Positions 1-9,296 of a DNA stretch of 64,000 bases are shown here, in pieces. The notes under the pieces are model-generated. The model ran no database searches. It saw nothing but the letters and a program-made list of their open reading frames with translations, and was not told where the DNA came from. Every line of letters begins with the position of its first letter. Position 1 is the stretch's first letter. Source of the stretch: Flaviramulus sp. (GTDB taxonomy: Bacteria > Bacteroidota > Bacteroidia > Flavobacteriales > Flavobacteriaceae). The position numbers were made by a program, and so were the translations under genes. The DNA lies in contig JANQTJ010000014.1 in the NCBI GenBank assembly GCA_030731745.1, positions 41,331-105,330 on the forward strand, in the 5' to 3' direction.

Positions 1-234
1 GGCAAATTAGCATTTACTGCAGACAGCGATGCTATCATCACTAAGGGTATTATAGCTATTTTAATACGAGTTTTTTCAAACCAAAACCCTAAAGATATTA
101 TTGAAGCAAATACTGATTTTATTGATAAAATTGGATTAAAAGAACATTTATCTCCAACTAGGGCTAATGGTTTAGTTAGTATGATAAAACAACTAAAAAT
201 GTATGCCGTTGCATATCAAACGCAATTAAATTAA
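1..234 (+). CDS. sufE: SufE family protein, 3' part only
   Basis: This open frame runs in from the left edge and gives the last 77 residues of a SufE-type sulfur acceptor, which takes sulfane sulfur from the SufS cysteine desulfurase for Fe-S cluster assembly in the cytoplasm. The tail contains SPTRANGLVSMIKQLK, a characteristic SufE C-terminal stretch. The active-site cysteine and the start lie outside the window. The DUF59 gene follows after 66 bp on the same strand, which fits the end of a suf operon. It is absent from the ORF track because it has no start inside the window. Confidence 0.85.
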   Translation, partial: GKLAFTADSDAIITKGIIAILIRVFSNQNPKDIIEANTDFIDKIGLKEHLSPTRANGLVSMIKQLKMYAVAYQTQLN

Positions 235-300
235 GTTTATAAGTTAATACGTTTAATCAATAAGACAATTCAATAAATAAACGTTTAAACATTTAAAAAA

Positions 301-624
301 ATGAGTGAAACTTTAGATACCACAGAATTAGGCGAAAAAATAGTAAACGTTCTTAAAACCATTTACGATCCGGAAATTCCTGTAGATATTTACGAACTGG
401 GTTTAATTTACGATGTGTTTGTAAATGAAGATTACGATGTAAAAATTTTAATGACACTTACAACACCAAATTGCCCAGTAGCAGAAACATTACCGTTAGA
501 GGTTGAAGAAAAAGTAAAATCGCTTAATGCTGTAAAAAGTGCTGAAGTTGAAATTACTTTTGATCCGCCATGGACTCAAGAATTAATGAGTGAAGAAGCT
601 AAGTTAGAGCTTGGTATGTTGTAA
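301..624 (+). CDS. DUF59 / SufT-like SUF system Fe-S assembly protein
   Basis: A 107-residue MIP18/DUF59 (PaaD-like) protein. The family assists Fe-S cluster maturation or transfer, and the position just after sufE supports that role. Visible landmarks are the YDPEIPVDIYELGLIYD segment near residues 22-38, the TTPNCPVAE loop with the conserved cysteine near residue 60, and the FDPPWT motif near residue 88. Length is normal for the single-domain form. The stop codon at 622-624 lies one base before the ATG of the next gene at 626, so the two are very probably co-transcribed and translationally coupled. The fold is clear; the exact biochemical step is inferred. Confidence 0.9.
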   Translation: MSETLDTTELGEKIVNVLKTIYDPEIPVDIYELGLIYDVFVNEDYDVKILMTLTTPNCPVAETLPLEVEEKVKSLNAVKSAEVEITFDPPWTQELMSEEAKLELGML

Positions 625-625
625 A

Positions 626-1141
626 ATGCAAGATGATATTATAAATCGCGTAGCGAATAGCAAATTAATTACGTTTAACCTTGAAGATTATTACCCTTCA
701 GGCAAACGTGTATTATTTGATATTAAAGACTGGTTATTTGAGGGTTTTGTATTACGCGAAAAAGATTTTAGAAACCAAGTTGAAAGCTTTGATTGGAGTC
801 AATTTAAGGATGTTTATGTAGCATTAACCTGTAGTACAGATGCTATTATTCCAGGTTGGGCCTATATGCTTTTAAGTATTCAATTAGAATCTTTCTCAAA
901 AAAAACAATTATTGGCAATCTAGAATCTCTAGAAACATCTATATATCAAGAAATTATAGCCAATTTAGATGTAACTGAATTTCAAGATAAACCTATTATT
1001 ATAAAAGGTTGCTCAAAAAAACCTGTGCCAGAAAATGCTTATATTATGCTAGCAACAAAACTAAAACCAGTTGCCAAATCTATTATGTATGGCGAAGCTT
1101 GTTCTTCAGTACCTCTTTTCAAAAAGAAACAATTTATATAA
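626..1141 (+). CDS. DUF2480 family protein
   Basis: A soluble protein of 171 residues matching the Bacteroidota-specific DUF2480 family, recognised by the VYVALTCSTDAIIPGWAYML segment. The ORF track begins at a TTG (611) giving MVCCKMQ, but the ATG at 626 (MQDDIINRV) is the natural start: it follows the DUF59 stop by one base. Three cysteines sit in conserved-looking contexts (CSTDA, KGCSKKPVP, EACSSVP) and could bind metal or a cluster, which would fit the suf neighbourhood, but this is inference. The function is unknown. The gene appears to be the last of the suf-linked run before an independent gene at 1213. Confidence 0.85.
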   Translation: MQDDIINRVANSKLITFNLEDYYPSGKRVLFDIKDWLFEGFVLREKDFRNQVESFDWSQFKDVYVALTCSTDAIIPGWAYMLLSIQLESFSKKTIIGNLESLETSIYQEIIANLDVTEFQDKPIIIKGCSKKPVPENAYIMLATKLKPVAKSIMYGEACSSVPLFKKKQFI

Positions 1142-1212
1142 ATTTTAAGTGACTAAATTGCATAACAGGGTCTTAATCTTATATTTACAAAAAATTTAAC
1201 AACTAATAAAAA

Positions 1213-2139
1213 ATGAAAAAAATAGTATTATTATGTCTATTCTTTATCGGGATGGTTTCGATAAACGCACAAACGGAAGATGAATTAAAGGCTACACAAG
1301 CTGTTAAAAAAGATTCTATTAAAGCTATTCAAGGGCGAGTTGATGCCTTACAAGCTCAAATTGACGCCTTACCGGGTTGGAAAAAAGGTGCTTTTGGTAC
1401 TATTGGCGGAAGTTTATCAAACTTTAGCAATTGGTATTCTCAAGGCTCTCCAAATAACGTTTCAGGGAATATTGGTTTTACAGCAAATGCTTTTGCTAAT
1501 TTGAATAAAGAAAAATTCTTTTGGAGAAATGCTGGTAACGTAAACTTATCTTGGGTTAAGTTTGATGACAAAGACAATCCTACGGATAACTCTAAATTTA
1601 GAGAAGCTACTGATGTATTTAACATTTCTTCATTATATGGACAAAAATTAAGTGAAACATTTGCGATATCTGGTTTAGGAGAATATAGAACCACTATTTT
1701 AAACAATTTTAATAATCCTGGATATTTAGATTTAGGAGTTGGTGCTACTTGGACACCTATTAAAGATTTAGTTGTTGTAATACATCCATTAAACTACAAC
1801 TTTGTTTTTAGTAGACAAGATGCTATATTCGCATCGTCTTTAGGTGCTAAAATACTTGTAGATTATACAAGACAAATTAATGCTGTAAGCTTTAAAACAA
1901 ACTTATCAATGTTCCAGAGTTACGAAAGTAGCAACTTATCAAACTGGACGTGGAATAACTCATTTAGCTATACATTATGGAAAATGATTGGTGTTGGTTT
2001 TGATTTTGGTTTAAGGAATAATAGACAAGAAGCATTAGATTACTCCATTAATACTTTAGGAAATACTTCAGATACTTTTGATACTGTTAATAATGATTTA
2101 CAAACCTATTACACTATTGGTTTGAGTTATAAATTTTAA
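1213..2139 (+). CDS. DUF3078 outer-membrane beta-barrel protein
   Basis: A 308-residue exported protein. Residues 1-19 form a signal peptide (MKKIVLLCLFF...INAQ). Residues 20-55 are charged and helical, possibly a short periplasmic coiled coil. The rest shows alternating aromatic/polar strands ending in YTIGLSYKF, the terminal-Phe pattern of outer-membrane barrels. The GSLSNFSNWYSQGS region is typical of DUF3078. No function is established for the family. The gene is followed by a strong hairpin terminator shared with the convergent hflX, and the 71-bp upstream gap allows its own promoter. Confidence 0.8.
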   Translation: MKKIVLLCLFFIGMVSINAQTEDELKATQAVKKDSIKAIQGRVDALQAQIDALPGWKKGAFGTIGGSLSNFSNWYSQGSPNNVSGNIGFTANAFANLNKEKFFWRNAGNVNLSWVKFDDKDNPTDNSKFREATDVFNISSLYGQKLSETFAISGLGEYRTTILNNFNNPGYLDLGVGATWTPIKDLVVVIHPLNYNFVFSRQDAIFASSLGAKILVDYTRQINAVSFKTNLSMFQSYESSNLSNWTWNNSFSYTLWKMIGVGFDFGLRNNRQEALDYSINTLGNTSDTFDTVNNDLQTYYTIGLSYKF

Positions 2140-2160
2140 TCGAAATCTGATATTAATAAA

Positions 2161-2192
2161 AAAAGCGCACCATTTTTAAGTGCGCTTTTTTT
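2161..2192. terminator. bidirectional rho-independent terminator (DUF3078 / hflX)
   Basis: The inverted repeat AAAGCGCAC / GTGCGCTTT encloses a 9-nt loop, with an A-tract on the left and T-tract on the right. It sits between convergent genes, so it can end transcripts from both sides. Confidence 0.85.
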
Positions 2193-2245
2193 ATGTTCTA
2201 TCGATTGAAATCAATAGCAGAACCCAAATGGAAACGCCTAAAATA

Positions 2246-3463
2246 TTAATGTGTTTTTTCCTCTATATAATCTGGATATAAAAAATGATTATAAGGGAAA
2301 CGGGTTACATGAATTTCACGAACCTCATCGTAGACACGTTTTTTAAAGTCTTCTAAATTTTGCTTATTTAGCGCAGAAATGAACAAGGCGTTGTTACCTA
2401 CTTTACCCATCCAAGTACTCTTCCACTCTTCAAGCGTGTAATGCCTTTCTGTTTTTTCAGTTTCTAAATCATCTTCATCTAAAGGCTCAGGCTCGTAGGC
2501 ATCAATTTTATTAAAGACCATAATTATGGGTTTATCACTACTTTTTATTTCGCCTAAAACTTTGTTCACAGACTCGATATGTTCTTCAAAATTTGGATGT
2601 GATATATCAACAATATGCAAAAGCAAATCAGCTTCTCTTACCTCGTCTAAAGTACTTTTAAAACTATCTACTAGCTGGGTTGGTAACTTCCGTATAAAAC
2701 CAACGGTATCACTTAATAAAAATGGTAGGTTTTGAATTACTACTTTTCTTACCGTAGTATCTAATGTTGCAAAAAGTTTATTTTCAGCAAAAACATCACT
2801 TTTACTAATTACATTCATTAATGTGGATTTACCAACATTAGTATAACCAACTAAAGCCACACGAACCATGGCTCCACGGTTACCGCGTTGCACTGCCATT
2901 TGCTTGTCAATAGTTTTAATGCGTTCTTTTAAAAGGGCAATTTTATCTCTTACAATACGTCTATCGGTTTCAATCTCTGTTTCTCCAGGTCCGCGCATTC
3001 CAATGCCACCTTTTTGTCGTTCTAAGTGTGTCCACATCCCTCGTAATCTTGGTAGTAAATATTCGCATTGTGCTAATTCTACTTGAGTTCGTGCATAACT
3101 TGTTTGAGCGCGTTGTGCAAAAATATCAAGTATAAGGTTGGTTCTATCTAATACTTTACAATTAAGTATTTTACTAATATTACGTTCTTGAGCCGAAGAT
3201 AATTCATCATCAAAAATAGCTGTTCCTATATCATTTTCTTCTATAAACTGGCGAACATCCTCTATTTTTCCCGTTCCAATAAAGGTTTTAGGATTAGGCA
3301 TATCCATTTTTTGCACAAAACGCTTAACCGCATAACCTCCTGCTGTAAAGGTTAAAAACTCTAACTCATCTAAATATTCTTTAGATTTTTCTTCACCTTG
3401 TTCCTTTGTTATAACACCTATTAAAACCGCTTTCTCTAAAGCAATGTCTTTCTTTTCAATCAT
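2246..3463 (-). CDS. hflX: GTPase HflX
   Basis: A 405-residue HflX-type GTPase, a ribosome-associated enzyme that splits stalled or stressed 70S ribosomes. The N-terminal HflX domain carries TFIGTGKIEDVRQFIEEN and the glycine-rich GGIGMRGPGETEIETDRR segment. The Obg-like G domain follows, with GYTNVGKST (G1), DTVGFI (G3) and NKID (G4). Length is close to the usual 400-430. It stands alone on this strand between a shared terminator and a probable -7 box at 3480-3487. Identity is secure; its role in this organism is taken from the family. Confidence 0.95.
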   Translation of the reverse strand: MIEKKDIALEKAVLIGVITKEQGEEKSKEYLDELEFLTFTAGGYAVKRFVQKMDMPNPKTFIGTGKIEDVRQFIEENDIGTAIFDDELSSAQERNISKILNCKVLDRTNLILDIFAQRAQTSYARTQVELAQCEYLLPRLRGMWTHLERQKGGIGMRGPGETEIETDRRIVRDKIALLKERIKTIDKQMAVQRGNRGAMVRVALVGYTNVGKSTLMNVISKSDVFAENKLFATLDTTVRKVVIQNLPFLLSDTVGFIRKLPTQLVDSFKSTLDEVREADLLLHIVDISHPNFEEHIESVNKVLGEIKSSDKPIIMVFNKIDAYEPEPLDEDDLETEKTERHYTLEEWKSTWMGKVGNNALFISALNKQNLEDFKKRVYDEVREIHVTRFPYNHFLYPDYIEEKTH

Positions 3464-3479
3464 ATAAATAAATATTATA

Positions 3480-3487
3480 CAAAGTTA
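3480..3487 (-). promoter_or_regulatory. -7 promoter box for hflX
   Basis: On the minus strand this reads TAACTTTG, matching the Bacteroidota TAnnTTTG element, 16 nt before the hflX ATG. No clear -33 TTG is visible. Confidence 0.45.
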
Positions 3488-3532
3488 CGTAATTGCGACC
3501 ATTTTAATTTTTATATTTTTAGACATTATATT

Positions 3533-4507
3533 ATGAATATGACTGATTTTTTAGACGATATTCCTGTGCGTAATGATATGCAAACTGTAGCATTTTATAA
3601 TCTGGAAAATTTATTTGATTTAGTTGATGATAAACATACTAACGATAATGATTTCTTACCAACATCCGTTAAAAAATGGACTCCCAAACGATACGAGAAT
3701 AAACTCAGAAAATTAGGTTTTGCCATTTCCAATATTGGTAAAAAAGAAACGGGAAAACATCCAGCCTTAGTTGGTTTAGCAGAGGTTGAAAACGCTAAAG
3801 TGATTGAGGATTTAATAAAATCAAAACATTTAGAATCTTGTCATTACAAGTACGTGCATTACAACTCTCCCGACGAACGTGGTATCGATGTTGCTTTAAT
3901 TTATGATACCCATGCTTTTGAAGTTTTATATTCTGAAACTTTTACTGTTCCATTATTTGATTATAAAGACTTGCCAGATTATACAAGAGATGTTTTATTA
4001 GTTTCTGGTCTACTTGATGGAGAACATGTATATGTTATCGTAAATCATTGGTCGTCTAGACGTGAAGGAGAAAAAGAAACCGAACCTAAACGATTAGCTT
4101 CATCAAATAAAGTGATTGAGTTAATAACTTCTATTAAAAAAGAAAATGAGCATGCTAAAATTATTATAATTGGAGATTTTAATGATGACCCACATAATTT
4201 AAGCATCAAGCAACTTGCTGATTGCTGTAACTTATTTAATCCGATGGAAGCTTTACGATCTTTTAATAGAGGATCAACATACCACAATCGCCAATGGAAT
4301 TTATTTGATCAGATTTTAATTTCAGAAAACTTTTTTAAGCCTTCAAAAGATTTATTTGAATACTTTACTGCGAATATTTTTGATGAAGATTTTTTAAAAC
4401 TCTTTAACGGAAAATTTAAAGGGTCGCCATTTAGAACCTATATAGGCAAAAAGTATCAGGGTGGATATAGCGACCATTTTCCTGTATATGCCATTTTTAA
4501 GAAGTAA
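3533..4507 (+). CDS. Endonuclease/exonuclease/phosphatase (EEP) family protein
   Basis: A 324-residue EEP (DNase I-like fold) hydrolase, a metal-dependent phosphodiesterase or phosphatase. Signature elements are VAFYNLENLFD near the N terminus, the metal-binding GLAEVEN, RGIDVALIYD, VNHWSSR, GDFNDDP and the C-terminal SDHFPVYA with the catalytic His. No signal peptide is seen from this start, unlike the paralogue at 9297, so it may be cytoplasmic or exported otherwise. Its stop abuts the convergent gene at 4508. It is one of two EEP genes flanking a TonB receptor/DUF5689 pair, which suggests phosphodiester use, but the substrate (nucleic acid, phospholipid head group or other) cannot be told from sequence. 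Confidence 0.88.
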   Translation: MNMTDFLDDIPVRNDMQTVAFYNLENLFDLVDDKHTNDNDFLPTSVKKWTPKRYENKLRKLGFAISNIGKKETGKHPALVGLAEVENAKVIEDLIKSKHLESCHYKYVHYNSPDERGIDVALIYDTHAFEVLYSETFTVPLFDYKDLPDYTRDVLLVSGLLDGEHVYVIVNHWSSRREGEKETEPKRLASSNKVIELITSIKKENEHAKIIIIGDFNDDPHNLSIKQLADCCNLFNPMEALRSFNRGSTYHNRQWNLFDQILISENFFKPSKDLFEYFTANIFDEDFLKLFNGKFKGSPFRTYIGKKYQGGYSDHFPVYAIFKK

Positions 4508-4888
4508 TTAACTAGCTTGAACAATTACAAGAGTTAAACCCAAAATAGCAATTAGTAAAAGCCATAATAAGTAAATATTATAAGTGCTGTTAGATTTTGT
4601 TTTATTCATTTTAGCTTGTATAATCATACGTCTTTTACCTGTATAATACATCCAGTTTTTGAAGTAACAAAAAATAGCCACTAAAGCAAATAACACCCAT
4701 CCTTTTGAAGACGAGATGGTATCCATATTCATTTGCTCAAAAAATTCTGAAAAGAAAACACCAAGAAGCAATATCATGGAAACCTGTAAAATAGTAATAT
4801 AAATTAATGCAACTCCATTCGCTTTTTGTTTCCATCTAGGTTTATAGTAGACAAAAATATTATGGAATAGTGTTTCGGATAGTGTCAT
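4508..4888 (-). CDS. Small three-helix membrane protein, function unknown
   Basis: A 126-residue protein that I do not recognise. It has three hydrophobic segments at about residues 26-48, 63-80 and 105-124. A basic stretch (YYTGKRRMIIQAKMNKTK) between the second and third would face the cytoplasm. No catalytic motif is visible. The stop codon directly touches the stop of the convergent EEP gene with no gap, so no terminator separates them. It lies 40 bp beyond the end of the DUF5689 gene on the same strand and could be the last member of that transcript. Reading-frame integrity and codon use look like those of neighbours. Confidence 0.7.
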   Translation of the reverse strand: MTLSETLFHNIFVYYKPRWKQKANGVALIYITILQVSMILLLGVFFSEFFEQMNMDTISSSKGWVLFALVAIFCYFKNWMYYTGKRRMIIQAKMNKTKSNSTYNIYLLWLLLIAILGLTLVIVQAS

Positions 4889-4928
4889 TTTGAGTGTTTT
4901 TTACTGAATAATAAAATGAAGCAATTTT

Positions 4929-6365
4929 CTATGGTAGATAATCAACACTAATCTCATCTAATTCATAAATACCATCAAAAGTATCTATGCCACCACCTGT
5001 ATATTTAAAAGCAATATACATGGTCCCAGATGAACAATATAAATTGACATTACCAGAATTAAACCACTGCACAAATGAATCGGTATCTTTTACAACATAT
5101 GCAGCAGATAATACTCCCCAATTTGCCGATGTTATATTAGCTTCAATGCCGTCCCAATCTAAACTATACAAAACTTCCAGAAAACTACTATCAGCTAAAC
5201 TATTAGAGGTTTTGAATTGTAGTGTTAGGTTATTGTAAGCGTCTAAATCTATGGGAGGGGTTATTAACCAAGCGATATTACTTAAATCTCCAGAACTTGC
5301 AGGTTGAACTCTTGCAGAACGCCCTAAAGATGCATTTGAAGACGTAGAGGAATATCCTTCCCATCCCTCACTGCCAACTTCAATGTAGTTTGTCCAACCA
5401 CTAATTTCAATCAATCTATTATTAGATTGCGTCTCAAAATCTTCATAAAATAAATTTTGAGTCCCAATAGTTTCTGCTAAACCACAATCTAATTCTAATG
5501 GGTCGCAACGCTCTGTATTGGTGAAATCAACATCAACTGCGCTGTTAGGAATTAACACATTAAAATCATCACCAAAATCTCTACTAAAAACTCCAGTAAT
5601 AGAACCTTTACCTTGGGGAATAATAAGAGTTCTAAAATTGGAAAATGTACTAGTCTGCATGATAATTGACACTCCAGAATCACAATTTTCTAAGGTACGC
5701 AATCCATCAAATTGATCAATAGACTCACTTGCATATGTTGCGCCTAACTCAAACCTATTTAATTGCATGTTATCAAGTTTTATAAGGGTATTTCTATCAG
5801 CTTCTGTTAAGTTAATCAGAGTAGTACTTTTTGGAATAATACTTACTACCTCTTGCGTTCTAATAATAATATTACGGTATTCAAATTCTTGTATTTGTTC
5901 AAGACGTTGCCCTTCGCCTTTCGCAATAGTTAAAATGCCATTAGACTTCCCTATCGTTAATCCGCTTAACTTTATATATACTTTTCTTCCAAACTCAAAA
6001 GTTTCTGATAAACTAGAAACATTAATATCAATCCTAAAACCTAATCTAGGGTCATTATCAGGGTTACTAGCATCTGTTTTATTTTGAATAATAAGCTCTT
6101 CAAAGAAGTTGCCAGCGGCATCACTAGAAACAACATATCCTTCAAGATAAATCTCTTCATCGACATCAATTGTAGTAATTAAATTTCCATTATTAATAGC
6201 TTGATCAAAACGCTGTTTTATAGCTCTGAATGTGGTAATTTTATTAGCAGGAACCATTACGTTTTCAGCTTCTCCCGGAATTGGAATACCATAATCATAA
6301 TCATTAACACAAGATGCTATCATCAAAATACCCAAAAGAATTAAAAGTTTTTTTATATTTTTCAT
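4929..6365 (-). CDS. DUF5689 domain lipoprotein with choice-of-anchor J region
   Basis: A 478-residue predicted lipoprotein. The signal peptide ends in the lipobox IASC, making C19 the lipidated residue. Residues about 40-290 fit DUF5689, an OB-like domain (EEIYLEGYVVSSDAAGNFFEEL, VYIKLSGLTIG). The C-terminal half has NLFYEDFETQ, SGWTNYIEVG and a final DTFDGIYELDEISVDYLP, the layout of a choice-of-anchor J beta-sandwich seen in secreted Bacteroidota proteins. It starts 12 bp after the TonB receptor gene and should be co-transcribed with it. By analogy with SusD-like partners it may be a surface binding protein for that receptor; this is inference. Confidence 0.82.
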   Translation of the reverse strand: MKNIKKLLILLGILMIASCVNDYDYGIPIPGEAENVMVPANKITTFRAIKQRFDQAINNGNLITTIDVDEEIYLEGYVVSSDAAGNFFEELIIQNKTDASNPDNDPRLGFRIDINVSSLSETFEFGRKVYIKLSGLTIGKSNGILTIAKGEGQRLEQIQEFEYRNIIIRTQEVVSIIPKSTTLINLTEADRNTLIKLDNMQLNRFELGATYASESIDQFDGLRTLENCDSGVSIIMQTSTFSNFRTLIIPQGKGSITGVFSRDFGDDFNVLIPNSAVDVDFTNTERCDPLELDCGLAETIGTQNLFYEDFETQSNNRLIEISGWTNYIEVGSEGWEGYSSTSSNASLGRSARVQPASSGDLSNIAWLITPPIDLDAYNNLTLQFKTSNSLADSSFLEVLYSLDWDGIEANITSANWGVLSAAYVVKDTDSFVQWFNSGNVNLYCSSGTMYIAFKYTGGGIDTFDGIYELDEISVDYLP

Positions 6366-6377
6366 GGCATAATACTT

Positions 6378-9188
6378 TTAAAATTTAACATAAAGGTTTA
6401 CGAAATAAGTTGCGCCTCTTCCATACCAATATTTAGATCCAAAAACAGGTGCATCTAAAGCTTTATCATCTCTTAATTGTTCATAATTAGCATTTCTACC
6501 TTGTTCAAAACCTCCCGTTTTATAGGCTTCATCTAAAAAGTTATTTATACTTGCAAAAAAACCAACATAGTATTGATTGATTTTCCATGATTTACCACCA
6601 ACCAGATTGACAGACATATAATCATCAAATCGTTCTTGTTTTAAAAGTTCTCTCGCCAAAGTTTCATCGTAATCACTAAAAGTAAAACCATCAATATCTT
6701 TAAAAAAATTATCTGTTCTAGTTAACGGACTAATATCAATATAAGTGTTTCTAAAAAAATTAGCTGTAGCTCCAAACCACCAAAAATCAGGGTCTCGGTA
6801 ATCAAATCCAAATGAAAAAGCTTGATGAGGACCTGCTGCCACTTTATAATTTTTCAATTTCGAAGTCCCCAAATAAACATTCTCAAACCTATCTGAAGAC
6901 AAATATAAATCTGGATTATTGGCATAAGTAAATTGGCCAATTGAAGTTACACCTCTTAATTTTATAGTTGATGTTACTTGTGCCTCTAAACCTAATTCTA
7001 CACCTAAATGTAATTTATCTATTCCTGTTAATATTTCCTGAATAAATTCGGTATCATCATTTCCTGATTGCTGTGAACTAGAACCTGCAATTACGTTTCC
7101 AATACCATCTGCAAAGAAAAATGAAATTTCGTTGGCATCATTTAAATGAGTATAATAGCCCGTGATTTTGGCATTTAAAACCGAGCTTCTATAAATATAA
7201 CTGGCATCAAATGCCATTATTTTTTCCTCTTTAATACGAGGTACAATATTGTAGTTAAATCTTGAATTTGAATAGCTGTTCCTTATAGATGGTGCTTTAG
7301 TTATATAACCTACATTAACGTCAAACAATTGAGATCCAGTAAATTTATAGGTTAAACCACCTTTAAAACCCAATCCTAAAAAGGATAGCTGGTCTCCCTT
7401 TCCGATGGAATTATTTTCAAAATTTTCATTTTGAAACAACCCCTCTCTTAGGTATTGCGTATTTATTAAACTTGTAGATACATAAAAATCAAACTTTTTA
7501 TATTTGAATAAAGCTTGAGCATAACCAGACATAACATTTGCCAAAAAATTATAATTATAACTATAAGCATCACCTACTTGCAAAACTCTATTAGGGTTTC
7601 TTAAATCGAATTGAATACCATCAAAAGCATCTACATTTAAAAACCCTGTGCCCCCTAATAAATCTAAAACTTGTGCATAGTTTTTAGATTTTAAATTTTT
7701 ATACCCTAAAGAAGCATTAAATAATATATTATCATTTATTTCACTTGTTAAAATAGTATTTACTGTAAATTGAGAATCATCTACCACATCCTCATAAAGC
7801 ATATAAGTTGCGTTTTTCCCTTGTGAAGCATTTGATAAATTGGCTTCATACAAACTATTCCAATTTAATTGCCCATTGCTTAAAAATGCCTGTTGTGCTC
7901 CATAGACAAACTCTAAATCGTCTGGAAAATTACGCTCATAATAACTAGGTAGTTTTTGATAATAAGTAGGGCTTGGATTTCGTCCCCCACCTTCAAAAGT
8001 TACTTGTCCATCTGTTGTAACTATTCTATTAGTTCCTGTAAATGCAATTCTACTATTTCCAGTTTCACCAAATTGATATCCTAAATTGGTGTTTAGTCTT
8101 GTTTTACTATTAATATTCCAAAAATGGTTTAATATAAAAATAGGTTCTTCTACTTCTTTGATGCGAGAGTTACGTTTTTCTCCGTTTTGAAAACCCCAAT
8201 ACTCATTATAATTAAAACCTTTTAAATCATAAACCTCTTGAGTGTTTGGTGATGATCTCCCTCGCCTATTGGGAGCATAAATACCTGTGAAATTAAAACT
8301 ATGTTTATTAATCTTCTTTTCAACTGAAACAAAAAGCGAATTCGATTCGTATAAAGTAGCATCTTGATATCCTTCATTTCCCCAGCGCCTTCCCAATGAT
8401 AATGTATAAGCCCAATTATTTTTTAATAAACCCGAAGCATAAGAAAACATAAGACGATTTGTATAACTTCTGTTTGATGAGGAATATGTTAATCGCCCTC
8501 CTTCGGATACTTCTGAAGCCCTAGTATTTATATTTGTAGTTCCTAAAACGCCTCCAAAACTATAATTAGACGGTGTTAAACCAACCGATAATTCTTGACT
8601 GCGCATAACATCATTCAATCCGCCCCAATTACTCCACTGTGGTCTCCCATTATAGAGTTTATTCATTTCTATTCCATTAATTAAAATAGATCCATTATCT
8701 GAATCTAAACCTCTCAATCTATAAAAAGAGGCACTAAATTCAAAGGCAGCAGTACGTTGAAACAAATCTAGAGATGATGACAGCAATCCTGAAATATTAT
8801 CAGAACCTAAAAAATCATTATCCAATTCGTCATCAGAAAGTGTAATGGTAAATAAATCTTGACTTTCTGCAAGGTCTCTTTCTAAAGTCATGTCAAAAAT
8901 TTTAACTGTAGCATTATTGTTTACAATAATAGGATAACGTTTTGTATTAAATCCTACTTTCGAAATCTTTAAAATCTGTTCTCCTAAAGGCACATTTAAA
9001 GAAAAAATAAATTCACCTAAGGCATTAGTTGTAGTTGTTTGATTAGTTTCTTCAATAGTAATTAAAACTCCAGATATTAACTCATAAGACACACCATCTC
9101 TCACACTACCTTTAATAATTGTTTCTTGTGAAAGGGATTTGAAAATTGATAAAATTGAAACTAAAAGTACTACGGATAATTTCTTCAT
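6378..9188 (-). CDS. TonB-dependent receptor with carboxypeptidase-regulatory-like N domain
   Basis: A 936-residue outer-membrane receptor. A signal peptide (residues 1-20) is followed by a carboxypeptidase-D regulatory-like beta-sandwich at about 22-110. The plug contains YRLRGLDSDNGSILINGIEM and TNINTRAS. The barrel ends in YFVNLYVKF. Such receptors import large ligands across the outer membrane using TonB energy. The downstream DUF5689 lipoprotein, 12 bp away, and the EEP enzymes on both sides suggest one substrate system. The substrate is unknown. No regulator or anti-sigma gene is nearby. The 108-bp gap to the divergent EEP gene probably carries promoters in both directions. Confidence 0.9.
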   Translation of the reverse strand: MKKLSVVLLVSILSIFKSLSQETIIKGSVRDGVSYELISGVLITIEETNQTTTTNALGEFIFSLNVPLGEQILKISKVGFNTKRYPIIVNNNATVKIFDMTLERDLAESQDLFTITLSDDELDNDFLGSDNISGLLSSSLDLFQRTAAFEFSASFYRLRGLDSDNGSILINGIEMNKLYNGRPQWSNWGGLNDVMRSQELSVGLTPSNYSFGGVLGTTNINTRASEVSEGGRLTYSSSNRSYTNRLMFSYASGLLKNNWAYTLSLGRRWGNEGYQDATLYESNSLFVSVEKKINKHSFNFTGIYAPNRRGRSSPNTQEVYDLKGFNYNEYWGFQNGEKRNSRIKEVEEPIFILNHFWNINSKTRLNTNLGYQFGETGNSRIAFTGTNRIVTTDGQVTFEGGGRNPSPTYYQKLPSYYERNFPDDLEFVYGAQQAFLSNGQLNWNSLYEANLSNASQGKNATYMLYEDVVDDSQFTVNTILTSEINDNILFNASLGYKNLKSKNYAQVLDLLGGTGFLNVDAFDGIQFDLRNPNRVLQVGDAYSYNYNFLANVMSGYAQALFKYKKFDFYVSTSLINTQYLREGLFQNENFENNSIGKGDQLSFLGLGFKGGLTYKFTGSQLFDVNVGYITKAPSIRNSYSNSRFNYNIVPRIKEEKIMAFDASYIYRSSVLNAKITGYYTHLNDANEISFFFADGIGNVIAGSSSQQSGNDDTEFIQEILTGIDKLHLGVELGLEAQVTSTIKLRGVTSIGQFTYANNPDLYLSSDRFENVYLGTSKLKNYKVAAGPHQAFSFGFDYRDPDFWWFGATANFFRNTYIDISPLTRTDNFFKDIDGFTFSDYDETLARELLKQERFDDYMSVNLVGGKSWKINQYYVGFFASINNFLDEAYKTGGFEQGRNANYEQLRDDKALDAPVFGSKYWYGRGATYFVNLYVKF

Positions 9189-9245
9189 TTCTTAATCTAG
9201 AATTTCAATCAAAATTTTAAATTTAATTCATTTATATTAAATATT

Positions 9246-9253
9246 TACTTTTG
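9246..9253 (+). promoter_or_regulatory. -7 promoter box for the second EEP gene
   Basis: TACTTTTG matches TAnnTTTG and lies 43 nt before the ATG at 9297, in the divergent gap with the TonB receptor. No good -33 TTG is visible. Confidence 0.4.
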
Positions 9254-9296
9254 GCGTAAGTTTTGTATTGAAAATTGTAACCTTAGATAGTTATTA

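Noticed and set aside
611-625. TTG start for the DUF2480 gene
   Set aside because: It overlaps the DUF59 gene and adds MVCCK, which is not family-like; the ATG at 626 directly follows the DUF59 stop.
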